The notes below the pieces were generated by a model that saw only the letters and a list, made by a program, of their open reading frames with translations, made no database searches and was not told where the DNA came from. 64,000 bases of DNA from the NCBI GenBank assembly GCA_963665045.2, contig CAXXJQ010000006.1, positions 754,910-818,909 on the forward strand, given 5' to 3'. This document shows, one piece after another, positions 1 through 9,229 of this stretch; the stretch's first letter is position 1; each line of letters opens with the position of its first letter. Source of the DNA: JAFGRU01 sp016934985 (GTDB lineage: Bacteria > Desulfobacterota > Desulfuromonadia > Desulfuromonadales > JAAYDE01). Made by a program: the position numbers and the translations under genes.

Positions 1-2964
1 CTCCTCCCCAATGAGCTGGTTAATCACGACCTTCTCACCTCCATGGCCATTTCCCCATCTTTTCCCGGCAAACTCAAAGCCCGGGGCAATATCTTCGCCT
101 ATGAGGGAGATATTACCCTGGGCGACCTTAAAACTCAGAGCTTTCAACTGACCAGCCACATCTCCGGCAACCTTGATGGCCTGCGCCTTGGAAAACTCTA
201 CGGCCACTGGCTTAAAGGAACCCTTCAGGGCGAGCTGCTTCTCGACTGGGAGAGAGATTTTGTTTTAAAAGGAGAGCTTTTCGGGCGTGGCCTGGACCCT
301 GGCATTATCGACAAAAGTTTGCCTGGAGAGATTAACCTGGATATCCGAGGTCTTCTGGAAGCGCCGGCCAAAAAACCTTTGAAAGCTGATGTTGCCGCCA
401 CCCTTCGTCCCAGCACCCTCTTGTCCCACTCAATATCTGGCGCCATTGAAGGGATTTGGGATGAAAAGGGGTTGAACATCAAACACATTTTGGTCGATGG
501 CGAGGGGGTTCGCATCAAGGCCGAAGGTTTTTTGGCCGAACGCCTCGATTTTCAGGGTCAAATTGCGGATCTATCCAAATGGCTGCCGCAAAGCCGGGGC
601 CGAATCAATGCCGGTGGCTGGCTGCGCTGGCACGATCATTACCTGGCTTTGGACGCACAAGGTGAGGCTGAAGGGCTGAAGTACAAGGGCATCAGCAGTC
701 CGCAAGCCACCTTCCTGGTCCGTCATACCAAGCCCGGCGCAGCGATGGAAGCCCGCTTTTCAGCCCGACGCCTCACCTGGGAAGACGTGGTTTTCGAGGA
801 AGGGGAAATCCTGGCAGCGGGATTTCCTGATAAACACGGTGTTGATTTCAACTTTGTGACAGCCGCGGGCCAAACCCGGCTCCAAGGCCATTTGGATGCT
901 TCTTTGCGGGACGGAAGCTGGAGCGCAAGCCTGACCAAACTCCTCGGCCGTGAACCGAACCTGGGACTCTGGACCCTGAGCGACGCTGCGGATTTGATTC
1001 TGAGCAGGGAAGGTCTGGCTTTTTCCCCCATGATTTTTCAAGGAGAGCATGGCGGTGTTTTGCGTTTTGAAGGAAATTATCGATTTCACACCTCAAAAGG
1101 ATACCTGCAAGGAGCGTGGAACAATCTGAATCTTTCTCCTTTTAGTCACTGGCTCCCCTCCGGCAGCGGCCTCTGGGGTCAATCAACGGGCACGACAACT
1201 ATCCGCCTGGAAAGGGAAAGACTACAGCTGGCGGAAGGGCATATCCAAGCCAGCGGCGGTATCAGAGTGGAAGACAAAAAGGTTCCTTTCGAGCAGATAG
1301 CCCTTAACGCCGTTTGGCAGGAAAAAGGGCTCCAGGGCAGTTTGCTGGTTGATCTCAAAGAAAACGGCAGGCTATCCATGACGGCTTCCTCGAACCAGGC
1401 GCTTTCCTTGAGCGAGTTCCCGGACTGTTTCTTGAGCATGGACCTTCAGGCCCTGGATCTCGGCCTGTTGCGCACACTATATTCCGAAAGTTTTCCTCCT
1501 TTGTATGGGCGCCTGTTTGCCAGGGGTGAAGGCAGATGGTTGGGAAATAAGCAATTTAACTGGCAGGGCCGGGCCCATGTTGAAAACGGCAGCCTGGGTT
1601 GGCGAGCCGACGAACCGGCTAAAGGACAGATCCTTGCCAACATCGAAAAAGGTGAACTTGTCTGGGACTGGCAAAAGGATGTCCTGAATACGGACCTGGT
1701 GTTGATCATGGGAAAAGGGGGCCGCTTGAAGGCACAGGTCGCAGTTCCCATGGCTGCCCGGTGGCCCATTCATCTCCGGGAGCAAGGCAAAATCAACGGC
1801 AAGATTTCCGCCGGAATGCACGAGTGGGGTCTGCTGACGGCTCTGCTGCCCGATCTTGTCCGCGAAACCAGGGGTGAAATCGCGGCGGATCTGGATCTGG
1901 CCGGCACCTGGCAGGATCCCCTGCTCTACGGTGAGCTGACGCTGAAAGAAATGGGCGGATACCTCCCGTCCGTCGGCGTGCAGCTGGAGGATATCTCCTT
2001 TGCCGCCGTTTTCCAGGGACAAGAGGCCAAAATAGCCGATTTCCGAGCCCGTTCGGGCCCCGGTTCTCTCCATGGTGAAGGGTCTCTGACCTTCCCGACC
2101 ACCGGAGAGTTCAATTATCAGCTCAAGCTTAGCGGCAAAGATTTTCAGCTTGCCAACCTGCCGGGCATTGAAATGCTAAGCCAACCCGACCTGCTTGTAA
2201 AGGGAAGCACCCATCATTTTTCCTTAACCGGCCAGGTGCTGCTGTACGATCTCAATATTTCGGGAACCCGCAAAACTCCGGAGGTACAGGCCAGCCGGGA
2301 TGCGGTTATTATCAGCCCGCAAGAACCAGAAACGCAAAAACCATCCGATTTTGATTTTAATCTCCAGGTAACAATTAAGCTGGGAAAAAACGCCATCATC
2401 AATCTTGCCGGTTTGAATGGGCGCTTAGAGGGAGAGGTGATGGTCCTTCAAAACAAGAGCAATGAAGCCCTCGCCACGGGACAGGTGCGGGTGGTCGACG
2501 GCAGCTATACGGCATATGGTGCCAAGCTCAACGTCAAGCGTGGCCATATCAACTTCAAGGACGGACCGGCGGACAACCCCTCTCTCGACATCCTGGCCCT
2601 GCGGGAAGTTGGGACCGTCCGGGCGGGAGTCAAGGTTACCGGCACGGCTGAATTCCCCGAGGTCAACCTCTATTCCCAACCGGCTATGCCGGACAAGGAT
2701 ATTCTCGGTTACATTTTCCTGGGCCGCCCCATCCGCTCCGAACAACAGGAAGCGGATATGCTTGCTCTCGGCGCGGGGACATTGATGCCCCAGGGACCCG
2801 GTTTTTTTCGCCGCCTGGGGTTTACCGATGTCGACTTGGGGGGACTTTTCAAAAAGGGGGGAGCTGTTCGTCTTCGTTACCGGTTAAGGGACAACCTGGA
2901 AATTGAATCCACTCTCGGCAGCTCCAGCGGCGTGGATCTTTTCCACGTCATCGAATTTGAATAA
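1..2964 (+). CDS. tamB: TamB-family translocation/assembly module protein (5' end outside window)
   Basis: The reading frame is open from the first base of the window, so the gene is cut on the left; at least 987 codons remain. The first internal ATG is at 43, but nothing marks it as the true start. The protein is a long run of beta-strand repeats alternating with glycine-rich turns, and its last ~350 residues resemble the TamB C-terminal domain (DUF490), ending in IEFE. TamB spans the periplasm from the inner membrane and, with TamA (BamA family), helps outer-membrane protein assembly or lipid transport; AsmA-like lipid-channel proteins are its wider relatives. Family members are usually about 1200-1500 residues, so a few hundred residues are missing. 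A tamA gene would be expected just upstream. The gene is followed by 260 bases without a gene and does not share a transcript with the minus-strand genes that follow. Confidence 0.85.
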   Translation, partial: LLPNELVNHDLLTSMAISPSFPGKLKARGNIFAYEGDITLGDLKTQSFQLTSHISGNLDGLRLGKLYGHWLKGTLQGELLLDWERDFVLKGELFGRGLDPGIIDKSLPGEINLDIRGLLEAPAKKPLKADVAATLRPSTLLSHSISGAIEGIWDEKGLNIKHILVDGEGVRIKAEGFLAERLDFQGQIADLSKWLPQSRGRINAGGWLRWHDHYLALDAQGEAEGLKYKGISSPQATFLVRHTKPGAAMEARFSARRLTWEDVVFEEGEILAAGFPDKHGVDFNFVTAAGQTRLQGHLDASLRDGSWSASLTKLLGREPNLGLWTLSDAADLILSREGLAFSPMIFQGEHGGVLRFEGNYRFHTSKGYLQGAWNNLNLSPFSHWLPSGSGLWGQSTGTTTIRLERERLQLAEGHIQASGGIRVEDKKVPFEQIALNAVWQEKGLQGSLLVDLKENGRLSMTASSNQALSLSEFPDCFLSMDLQALDLGLLRTLYSESFPPLYGRLFARGEGRWLGNKQFNWQGRAHVENGSLGWRADEPAKGQILANIEKGELVWDWQKDVLNTDLVLIMGKGGRLKAQVAVPMAARWPIHLREQGKINGKISAGMHEWGLLTALLPDLVRETRGEIAADLDLAGTWQDPLLYGELTLKEMGGYLPSVGVQLEDISFAAVFQGQEAKIADFRARSGPGSLHGEGSLTFPTTGEFNYQLKLSGKDFQLANLPGIEMLSQPDLLVKGSTHHFSLTGQVLLYDLNISGTRKTPEVQASRDAVIISPQEPETQKPSDFDFNLQVTIKLGKNAIINLAGLNGRLEGEVMVLQNKSNEALATGQVRVVDGSYTAYGAKLNVKRGHINFKDGPADNPSLDILALREVGTVRAGVKVTGTAEFPEVNLYSQPAMPDKDILGYIFLGRPIRSEQQEADMLALGAGTLMPQGPGFFRRLGFTDVDLGGLFKKGGAVRLRYRLRDNLEIESTLGSSSGVDLFHVIEFE

Positions 2965-3190
2965 TAGCCGTCTCTGCCAGAATCCGGCCCCTGGACCTGG
3001 GGAAGAGTATCCTTCCTTGGCCGGAATAAGGATTAAAAAAGTCTGATAAGCACTCAATTTGAGGAAGCGGGAACCTGTCGCGCAAAACATTTCGGGCTGG
3101 AAAGGGGAAACTTCTGCCCTGAAAGGGAAAACTATCTTAAGGTCTGACTGGCCCCTCTTCTTTCTGAATCGCGCGCCGCATGAAACCAAT

Positions 3191-3216
3191 CCCCTTCCCG
3201 GTTTGCCGGGAAGGGG
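3191..3216 (-). terminator. Hairpin between tamB and the unknown gene, possible terminator
   Basis: A perfect 11-bp stem (CCCCTTCCCGG / CCGGGAAGGGG) with a TTTG loop lies 9 bases past the stop codon of the minus-strand unknown gene. Neither side carries a clean run of T, so termination efficiency is uncertain. It may serve both converging transcripts. Confidence 0.5.
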
Positions 3217-3224
3217 ATCAATAA

Positions 3225-3710
3225 TCACATGATATGAGCCACATTTGCCTGGGGGTATTCAAATTCCTGCTTAATCAGGGAGAGGTTGCCGTCCAGCTTT
3301 TCCAGGCTTTTCAGCAACATCGGCTTGGAAATATACCTGCCGTCTACGGGAGTGTCCTGGGAGAGTACTGCCATCCAGGTCTCATCGTCAAAAAGATCAT
3401 TCTCGAGATAGACCTTTGCTCCGGGAACCTGATTTTTTATGAGGAAATAGACGGCCTCTTCCTCGCTTTCAAGATGCTTGATTGGCCCGAGAATGCGGGC
3501 ATAGGAAGTCTTTAATTCATCTTTCAGCACGAAAACATAAAATTTGTTGTTCTGCTGAGTAACAAATTCCATTTTCAGGGGACCATCGTCATAATAGGTA
3601 TTGAGTTCCCGGTAGCCCAACTCGAAAGCCGCCTCCACTAAAAGAGAAATAAAGCCCTGCCAGGTTTCATTGCCAGTTGTCTCAAAGTCCTGCCCGTTTT
3701 TTCCCACCAT
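3225..3710 (-). CDS. Hypothetical protein, possibly YbjN-like
   Basis: I do not recognise this 161-residue protein with confidence. It is acidic and soluble, with no signal peptide or membrane segment. Its alternating pattern of hydrophobic strands and helices, with acidic residues near the N-terminal half (YYDDGPLKMEF, VLKDELKTS), is reminiscent of YbjN/type III secretion chaperone-like folds, which is only an impression. An ATG at 3710 is preferred over the GTG at 3719 because AAAAGGTGG sits about 8 bases before it. It stands alone: its upstream region is a ~350-base gap and it ends in a hairpin. The codon pattern and a clear ribosome-binding site support a real gene. Confidence 0.65.
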   Translation of the reverse strand: MVGKNGQDFETTGNETWQGFISLLVEAAFELGYRELNTYYDDGPLKMEFVTQQNNKFYVFVLKDELKTSYARILGPIKHLESEEEAVYFLIKNQVPGAKVYLENDLFDDETWMAVLSQDTPVDGRYISKPMLLKSLEKLDGNLSLIKQEFEYPQANVAHIM

Positions 3711-4066
3711 AGCCACCACCTTTTAATAATCCTTCTGGAAAATCGTTACCAACGAAAAACCCTTTGTTAATCCTTTCTTTTCGCCGTCTCAACTTCACCG
3801 CCCCCAGGAATGAAGTAACCGGCAACAACATCACTCGGTAATGTTTTATCGTCCGTCGGGTACTTTAACGCCGTCATTGTAACAAATACATCTTACATTT
3901 TTCTTACACGAGGCGACTGCAGGACCCTTTTTTCCCATTTTTTTCCATTTTTTCCAATTTTTTTTGTCTAATGAACCGGCAGAGGCTGTTTTTTCACGGA
4001 AAAATCACTATGGGAAACCGACTCTGAAATGGAGGGAGGGGCGGTGGGGAAAACTGTCTTAAGAAA
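3711..4066. other. Gene-free gap upstream of the unknown gene
   Basis: No coding sequence is visible. The gap holds two direct copies of TCTTACA at 3891-3897 and 3902-3908, 11 bases apart, which is the helical-turn spacing used by OmpR/PhoB-type regulators. It also holds a pyrimidine-rich stretch of T and CC runs around 3929-3968. No convincing sigma-70 promoter was found. Confidence 0.5.
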
Positions 4067-4110
4067 AAAACCCGCTTTTCCCCTCCTTTAAAAAGGGTAA
4101 AGCGGGTTTT
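4067..4110 (-). terminator. Rho-independent terminator of the tol-pal transcript
   Basis: Inverted repeats AAAACCCGCTTT (4067-4078) and AAAGCGGGTTTT (4099-4110) form a 12-bp stem. On the minus strand the stem is followed by a run of seven T and then CTT. It lies just after the cpoB stop codon, where the tolQ-to-cpoB transcript should end. Confidence 0.85.
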
Positions 4111-4141
4111 GGGGATGGAATATCTCAGCGGAGAGAACCGC

Positions 4142-4963
4142 TTATTTCCATTCTGGCAATTTTTCTTTGGCCCGGCTTGCTTCTGAGGATTGGGGATAGG
4201 TCTGAATCAATTTTTCGAGAAGCACTCTGGCATTTTGAACATCACCCATGGCATGAAAGGCGAAAGCCTGTTTGTACATGGCAGATGCCGCTTTGGGATG
4301 TTTGCTGAATTTTTGAATGACATCCTGAAACTGGAGAATGGCGTTTTCGTATTGTTTATCACCGTAATAAGCCTCCCCGATCCAATAGGTAGCGTTGACA
4401 GCAAGATGATGGTCGGGATATTCCTTGAGAAACTTTTGAAAGACCTCTCGCGCCTCACCATATTTCTGCGTCTTTAGAACCAGGGCCAGGCCTTCTTTGT
4501 AAAGATCATCAGGGGCTTTTTCGCCACTACTGGCCGCCGGAGCAGGGGCTGGAACCGGAGTTGAAGCGGCAGGAGCTGGGGCAGGGGGCTTACTGAGACG
4601 TTCTTCCAAATCGGCGGTTTTGAGGGCCATATCGTCCCTCATGAGACTCAACTCATCACGAAGTTGACGGTTTTCCCGGACAACCTCCTCCAGCCGTCCC
4701 TGCAAGGTCTGAAGCTCCACTCGAAGGCCGTCCATGTTGGCTTCGACATCGGCCTGCCTTTTGGTCAGTGCCGTCACCCCCCGGCCGGTTTCATCCTTGA
4801 GGTCAAGACTTTGCGAGGTCACCTTCCTCTCCACAAAAGCGAGGCGGCGTTTCACCTCGCCCATATCCTGCTCCAGGCGCATCTGCTCCTGAACCGGCAG
4901 ACAACCGACCAGAAGCCCTGAAAAAGCCAGGCTCCACAGAATTTTTTTCAACATTCTCACCAT
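4142..4963 (-). CDS. cpoB: Tol-Pal system protein CpoB/YbgF
   Basis: This periplasmic TPR protein works with the Tol-Pal machine and, in E. coli, coordinates PBP1B activity with outer-membrane constriction. The order is typical: a signal peptide with a lipobox-like LVGC at residue 21, a coiled coil at about residues 25-115, a Pro/Ala-rich linker, then three TPR units (about 140-270) with the familiar YKEGLALVLK and YPDHHLAVNATYWIGE patterns. The lipobox suggests a lipoprotein, unlike the soluble E. coli form. The ATG at 4963 is chosen over a GTG at 4972 because AGGTGG lies 5 bases upstream. It is the last gene of the tol cluster, downstream of pal, and is closed by a terminator. Confidence 0.88.
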   Translation of the reverse strand: MVRMLKKILWSLAFSGLLVGCLPVQEQMRLEQDMGEVKRRLAFVERKVTSQSLDLKDETGRGVTALTKRQADVEANMDGLRVELQTLQGRLEEVVRENRQLRDELSLMRDDMALKTADLEERLSKPPAPAPAASTPVPAPAPAASSGEKAPDDLYKEGLALVLKTQKYGEAREVFQKFLKEYPDHHLAVNATYWIGEAYYGDKQYENAILQFQDVIQKFSKHPKAASAMYKQAFAFHAMGDVQNARVLLEKLIQTYPQSSEASRAKEKLPEWK

Positions 4964-5153
4964 GATCACCACCTGGGGAAACCGGAACCCGCCATCCCGG
5001 CAGATTGCACTCTTGCCTCAGACTTGCAGTTAAGGCGGGTGCCCAGAAAATTGCGTTTAAACTTTATTTTTCAGTTCTTTAGCCTCGGGGCGCCATTGAA
5101 ATGGGCGGCCCGAGGCCATTCTCAACATAGTATGCAGCAACGTTTAAACAGGA

Positions 5154-5720
5154 TCAGTTGGCTTGTTTAAAATCAGCCCGACGATTTTTTGCCCAGGCCT
5201 CTTCGCCACTTTGGGGGTCGAGGGGAATTTCCTCGCCATAGGAAATAATCGACATTTGGCTGGCCGGAATACCGAGGGAACCCATATAGTCCTTCACCGC
5301 CCTGGCCCGGCGTTCCCCAAGAGCCAGGTTATATTCGTCCGAACCTCTCTCGTCGCAATGCCCTTCAATAATCACCCTGATAGTGTTGTGAATTTGCAGA
5401 AATTGGGCATTGCGAGCCAGAATTTCCCGCGCTTCAGCAGTCAGAGTGTACTGGTCAAATTCAAAATGGATGCGCTCCAGACCCCTGATGTCATCACCCA
5501 TGCCCGGAATTTTTTCCGTTGCGGCACCTTCTTCGCCAACAGAACTTTCACCGATGGCGCCATAGGCAGGAGTATCGAGTTCGGAGGTGCCAGCTGCCTC
5601 CGTTCCGCTTCCATAGCCCTCTTCCATGGATGTGGTTGCCGGCTTCTTGGCGCAGGCGACGCACAGCAGAACACTCAGCGACATTACCAAAAACAATTTA
5701 CAGGCATTGCGTTTTTTCAT
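5154..5720 (-). CDS. pal: Peptidoglycan-associated lipoprotein Pal
   Basis: Pal anchors the outer membrane to peptidoglycan and is the end partner of TolB. The 188-residue product has a short signal peptide ending LCVAC (Cys23 would be lipidated), a low-complexity Gly/Glu/Thr linker, and an OmpA-C domain from about residue 80. That domain shows the binding signature IIEGHCDERGSDEYN and the paired Arg motif LGERRARAVKDY; the Asp and Arg that bind diaminopimelate are present. The start at 5720 has a strong AGGAGAGG ribosome-binding site. The frame stays open 30 codons upstream, but that extension lacks a good start. Neighbours are tolB upstream and cpoB downstream, as in most proteobacteria. 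Confidence 0.93.
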   Translation of the reverse strand: MKKRNACKLFLVMSLSVLLCVACAKKPATTSMEEGYGSGTEAAGTSELDTPAYGAIGESSVGEEGAATEKIPGMGDDIRGLERIHFEFDQYTLTAEAREILARNAQFLQIHNTIRVIIEGHCDERGSDEYNLALGERRARAVKDYMGSLGIPASQMSIISYGEEIPLDPQSGEEAWAKNRRADFKQAN

Positions 5721-5833
5721 CTTTACCTCTCCTGTTGAAATTAGGACACCAAAACGAACCATTGGCGTTAGAAGTCTGTCGGACTCCTGGAAATCGCAAA
5801 AATTATACAATATGGCTGGTTAAAAACAAACCG

Positions 5834-7126
5834 TCACCAGCGGGGCGACCAGGCAGGGTGGAGGCAGTTGCTTCCTGAAGAGGAAATGCGCCGCTGTCCG
5901 CTGCCATCGGCCCGCATAATATAAATGGCCTTCTTACCACCCGCATCCGAGGAGTAGGCCAGAAAACGCCCATCAGGACTCCAGCGCGGATGTTCCTTGT
6001 TTCCCGCACCGAAAGTCAGCCTCCGTTCATCGCTGCCGTCGGGACTAACCGTATAAAGATCGAACGTCCGCCCCTCCAAACGACTGAAAACGATGCGATC
6101 CCCCTTGGGACTCCAGGCGGGGGTAGCGTTATATTTACCGGCAAAGGAAATGCGTTCCTCTTTTAGAGAGAAAACATCGAGGACGAAAATATGGGGATTG
6201 CCAAGACGGTCGGAAACAAAAGCGATCTTATCGCCATCGGGATTCCAGCTCGGGTCCACATCAATCCCCCAATTGCGGGTCAGGCGCTTGAGAATATGTC
6301 CGCTCGTACCGATAAGATAGATCTCTGCATTGCCATCCTTGGAAAGAGTCAGGGCCACGGCCCGTCCGTCGCCTCGAAAGCGGCCGGCGATATTGAGGCC
6401 CTTTTGGCTTGATATCTTTGCTTCGCGGCCGGTGTAGATCTCTTTGCGGTAGAGATCCGGAGTGCCGGTTTTATAGGAAGTAAAGATGAGTTCCTTGCTG
6501 TACGGAGAAAAATCAGGATTCAGAACGATGGCATTATGATCGGTTAGACGCACAGGCTCATGACCATCGACATCCATCAGGTAAAGCTCCTTGCGCCCGC
6601 TCTGGTCGGAAATGAAGGCAATTTTGGCTTTAAAAGACCCCATGTCGCCGGTCATGGATTTGAGAATCTGATCGGCAAAGGCGTGGGCCATGGTTCTTAC
6701 ATCTTTGGCTGTTCCCGAATAACGCTGGCCGGTCAGGAGCCTGCGGCGCAGGACGTCGTAAAGCCGCGCTTCAATGACCACCTGCCCCCCTTGGAGAGAC
6801 ATCCCGCCTTTGATCAGGGCCTGAGCCCCCAGGGTACGCCACTGTTCGAAATCGACCCGGCGGCTTTCCAGGCCGAGCTGTCCGGCATCGGACAAAAAGG
6901 CACCGGGATCGACCAGCCGGAAGAGACCGCAAAAATCGAGGTCGTTCGACAGTACTTCATGAAACTCCCGCGCCACCTCGGCTGGAGGATTACCTTCCAT
7001 AGCCGGAAATTGGGTCACCGCCAGGGGAATGGCCTGCTGTCCAGGGGAGCGCACCTCGAGTTGATAGGCAAACCCGGAAAAAGGCAGAAATAATAGGACT
7101 AAAAAGCCGAGCAGACGGCAACGCAT
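5834..7126 (-). CDS. tolB: Tol-Pal system beta-propeller protein TolB
   Basis: TolB is a periplasmic protein that shuttles between Pal and the TolA complex. The 430-residue product has a classic signal peptide (residues 1-20, ending GFA|YQ), an alpha/beta N-terminal domain to about residue 165, and a six-bladed propeller built from PD40/WD40-like units with repeated D..P.WSPDG motifs (for example ARWSPDGRFLAYSS). Length and domain order match the family. The start codon overlaps the tolA stop by one base (TGATG), which implies translational coupling. A pal gene follows after 113 bases. Confidence 0.95.
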   Translation of the reverse strand: MRCRLLGFLVLLFLPFSGFAYQLEVRSPGQQAIPLAVTQFPAMEGNPPAEVAREFHEVLSNDLDFCGLFRLVDPGAFLSDAGQLGLESRRVDFEQWRTLGAQALIKGGMSLQGGQVVIEARLYDVLRRRLLTGQRYSGTAKDVRTMAHAFADQILKSMTGDMGSFKAKIAFISDQSGRKELYLMDVDGHEPVRLTDHNAIVLNPDFSPYSKELIFTSYKTGTPDLYRKEIYTGREAKISSQKGLNIAGRFRGDGRAVALTLSKDGNAEIYLIGTSGHILKRLTRNWGIDVDPSWNPDGDKIAFVSDRLGNPHIFVLDVFSLKEERISFAGKYNATPAWSPKGDRIVFSRLEGRTFDLYTVSPDGSDERRLTFGAGNKEHPRWSPDGRFLAYSSDAGGKKAIYIMRADGSGQRRISSSGSNCLHPAWSPRW

Positions 7127-8067
7127 CAGTTCTTCTCCGGAAGGTCCTTAAGGTTGAAAATAATGTCGAATTCCACTCTCTGAGGAAAGGTAATTGGCAG
7201 TTTACTGGACTTCAAAACCGCATTCTCCACGGAATGATCGAAAACCTTATCCCCGGAAGAACGGACCAGCCTTTTCCGAATCAGGTTCCCCTCGCGGTCA
7301 TATTCCACGTGAATCTCGGCCTCCAGATCCTGGCGGCTCAACTGGTATTTGGACAGGCTCCAGTTGGAAGTCAGGTAGGTCTGCAGCCACAGGCCGTGGG
7401 AAACACCTGCCTGATCACCCCGGCCATCCGGTACTCCCAGCGGGGCATCGGAGGCGCCCCCGGCCGAACGGCTGTCCTGAGTGGTCATGGCCGCGAGCTT
7501 GTTTTTGAGGGCTTCTATCTTGGCTTTTCTGGCTATTTCTGCCTGTTCAGCTTTTTTTTTCGCCCGCAAAGCCTCCACCGCACCCAGGACACTCTGCTGA
7601 TAATCTTTTTCCACCGACCTGGGTTTCACTTTGGGCGAGGCTTTTTTCTTTACCTCATCCTTCTTTACTGCCTCCTTCTTAACCGCTTCCTTTTTGACCG
7701 GGGTTTTAACTGCCGGAGGCTTCTCTTTGACGGCCGGCTCTTTCACAGGAGCCAGCTTCACCTTTTCCGCCGCTTTTGCGGGTGGGGGCTTTTGGGGTTC
7801 AGCCGCTTTCGGTGCGTCTTTTTTGGTCTTAGCAGGCTCACTCTTGCCACCGTCCGGACGCCCGGCCTGGGGTCTTTCGACCGGCAGGTTGACGAGATCG
7901 ACATAATAAACCGGACGGTCCTTCTTTTTTGTCAGAGGCACAAATATGCCCGAAAACAGGACAACCACCAGCGCATGCACTACCAGCGAGGCAATAATCA
8001 TGCGCCCGAAACCGGCATAGGCCGTGCCACCCGAAGCGGAATGGAAAACCAGCTTTTTCTGAGCCAT
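7126..8067 (-). CDS. tolA: TolA-like energy-transducing protein (TonB C-terminal domain)
   Basis: TolA links the proton-driven TolQR motor to TolB/Pal across the periplasm. The 313-residue protein shows a cytoplasmic tail, one membrane helix at about 24-45 containing a conserved SLVVHALV segment, then a long Lys/Ala/Pro/Glu-rich stalk (about 60-190) with short tandem KKEAVKK repeats, and a TonB/TolA C-terminal fold from about 220. The stalk is helical and low complexity and should not be over-interpreted. It is flanked by tolR and tolB, which makes TolA more likely than a TonB of an iron-uptake system. Confidence 0.88.
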   Translation of the reverse strand: MAQKKLVFHSASGGTAYAGFGRMIIASLVVHALVVVLFSGIFVPLTKKKDRPVYYVDLVNLPVERPQAGRPDGGKSEPAKTKKDAPKAAEPQKPPPAKAAEKVKLAPVKEPAVKEKPPAVKTPVKKEAVKKEAVKKDEVKKKASPKVKPRSVEKDYQQSVLGAVEALRAKKKAEQAEIARKAKIEALKNKLAAMTTQDSRSAGGASDAPLGVPDGRGDQAGVSHGLWLQTYLTSNWSLSKYQLSRQDLEAEIHVEYDREGNLIRKRLVRSSGDKVFDHSVENAVLKSSKLPITFPQRVEFDIIFNLKDLPEKN

Positions 8068-8102
8068 TACAAAAGGACCTTGCCCGTTGAAGCCGATCCG
8101 GC

Positions 8103-8525
8103 TTAGGTTTCCGGCTCCCTGGAAACCATACCGAGGCGCTGAACGCCGGCCCGCCGGATAGCAGCCAGAACCTGCACCACCCGGCCGTAATTGACATCCC
8201 GGTCCGCTTCCAGAAAAACAGCTTTATCTTGGCGGGTGCTGAGAATCTGCCGAATAACCGGCGTCAATTTTTCCACTTTCTCAACCCGCGTTTTGCCGAT
8301 GGAGATACTACCCTGCTTATCCACCGTCACGATCAGGGGTTCCTTGGACTGGGGCAAGCCGGGGGCGTTTTCGACCTCCGGCAGGTTGACATCGACGCCC
8401 GTTTCAAGCATCGGTGCCGTCACCATAAAGATAATCAGCAGTACCAGCATGACGTCAACAAGGGGCGTTACGTTTATCTGCGAGAGGGTCTGACGCGGCC
8501 CGCGGCCCCTATTGCCCACTTCCAT
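8103..8525 (-). CDS. tolR: TolR/ExbD proton-channel subunit
   Basis: The 140-residue protein has one N-terminal membrane helix with the catalytic aspartate (INVTPLVDVMLVLLIIFM, Asp at about residue 24) and a periplasmic ExbD/TolR domain. With TolQ it forms the proton-driven motor of the Tol-Pal system. The ATG follows the tolQ stop codon directly (TAGATG), so translation is probably coupled to tolQ; that matters because tolQ is frameshifted in this sequence. Family length is normal. Confidence 0.93.
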   Translation of the reverse strand: MEVGNRGRGPRQTLSQINVTPLVDVMLVLLIIFMVTAPMLETGVDVNLPEVENAPGLPQSKEPLIVTVDKQGSISIGKTRVEKVEKLTPVIRQILSTRQDKAVFLEADRDVNYGRVVQVLAAIRRAGVQRLGMVSREPET

Positions 8526-9192
8526 CTAAGCCCTCCGCTGCAGACGCTCGACAATATTGAGAAACTCCTGGCAGAAGTTGTCCATCTCTCCGCTCAAGAC
8601 ATTGACTTTATGAACAAAATGATTGTAGCCGACAACTGCGGGAATGGCGGCCACCAAACCGATGGCCGTAGCGATCAGGGCCTCGGAAATACCGGGTGCA
8701 ACCACCGCCAGGGAGGCACTGCCCGTCTGACCGATACTGTGAAAAGAGTCCATGATCCCCCACACGGTGCCGAAAAGACCGATGAAGGGAGCCGTGGAAC
8801 CGGTAGTAGCAAGAAAAGGAAGAAATTTCTCCAGCCGTTGGGTCTCAGAGGTTGTGGCCCGCTTCAGGGCTCGACCGACGTAATCGCTGCTGCGGAAAAC
8901 CGCTTCGCTGGGTTTTTCTTCTGCTTTCTGCCGCTGGGTCCGGGCAAATTCCTGGTAGCCTTCACGAAATAGAGTGGCCAGGGGTGAGCGGGAAAAGTCC
9001 TTGAGGTTCTGACCGACGGTCTCAAAATGTTTTTTTGCTCCAGAAAAATTCCAAAAAACGGTCGGAATCCTTCATGGCGCGGTGAACTACCCGCCATTTG
9101 TAGAAAATAATGGCCCAGGAGACAACCGAAAAGTAGACCAGAACAATGAGGACCAGTTTGACCACCAGTCCGGCGCCCATGATAATTTCCAA
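8526..9192 (-). pseudogene. tolQ: tolQ, interrupted by a +1-base frameshift in an A7 run
   Basis: The first frame starts at a TTG at 9192 (GAGGAGAGG 6 bases upstream; an in-frame ATG follows at 9180) and encodes the first TolQ membrane helix, but it stops at TGA 9024-9022 after about 56 codons. Removing one A from the run of seven at 9036-9030 (minus strand) restores a continuous TolQ/ExbB protein of about 221 residues. The restored part reads KKHFETVGQNLKDF and goes on to the MotA/ExbB signature with GTVWGIMDSFHSIG and the final two helices up to 8526. Length and helices then match functional TolQ. This may be a sequencing error, a true mutation, or an expressed gene that relies on slippage. 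TolQ is the three-helix motor subunit partnering TolR. I mark it as a broken gene because the sequence as given does not encode one protein. Confidence 0.85.
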
Positions 9193-9229
9193 AGCAGACC
9201 TCTCCTCTTGGATGGTTGACGTTCCACCA

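Noticed and set aside
7304..7319. parS-like TATTCCACGTGAATCT
   Set aside because: It has three mismatches to the consensus and lies inside the tolA coding sequence; it is explained by the encoded protein.
7234..8106. 290-codon open frame on the plus strand
   Set aside because: It is antisense to tolA; its Phe/Leu/Arg richness mirrors the Lys/Glu-rich TolA stalk.
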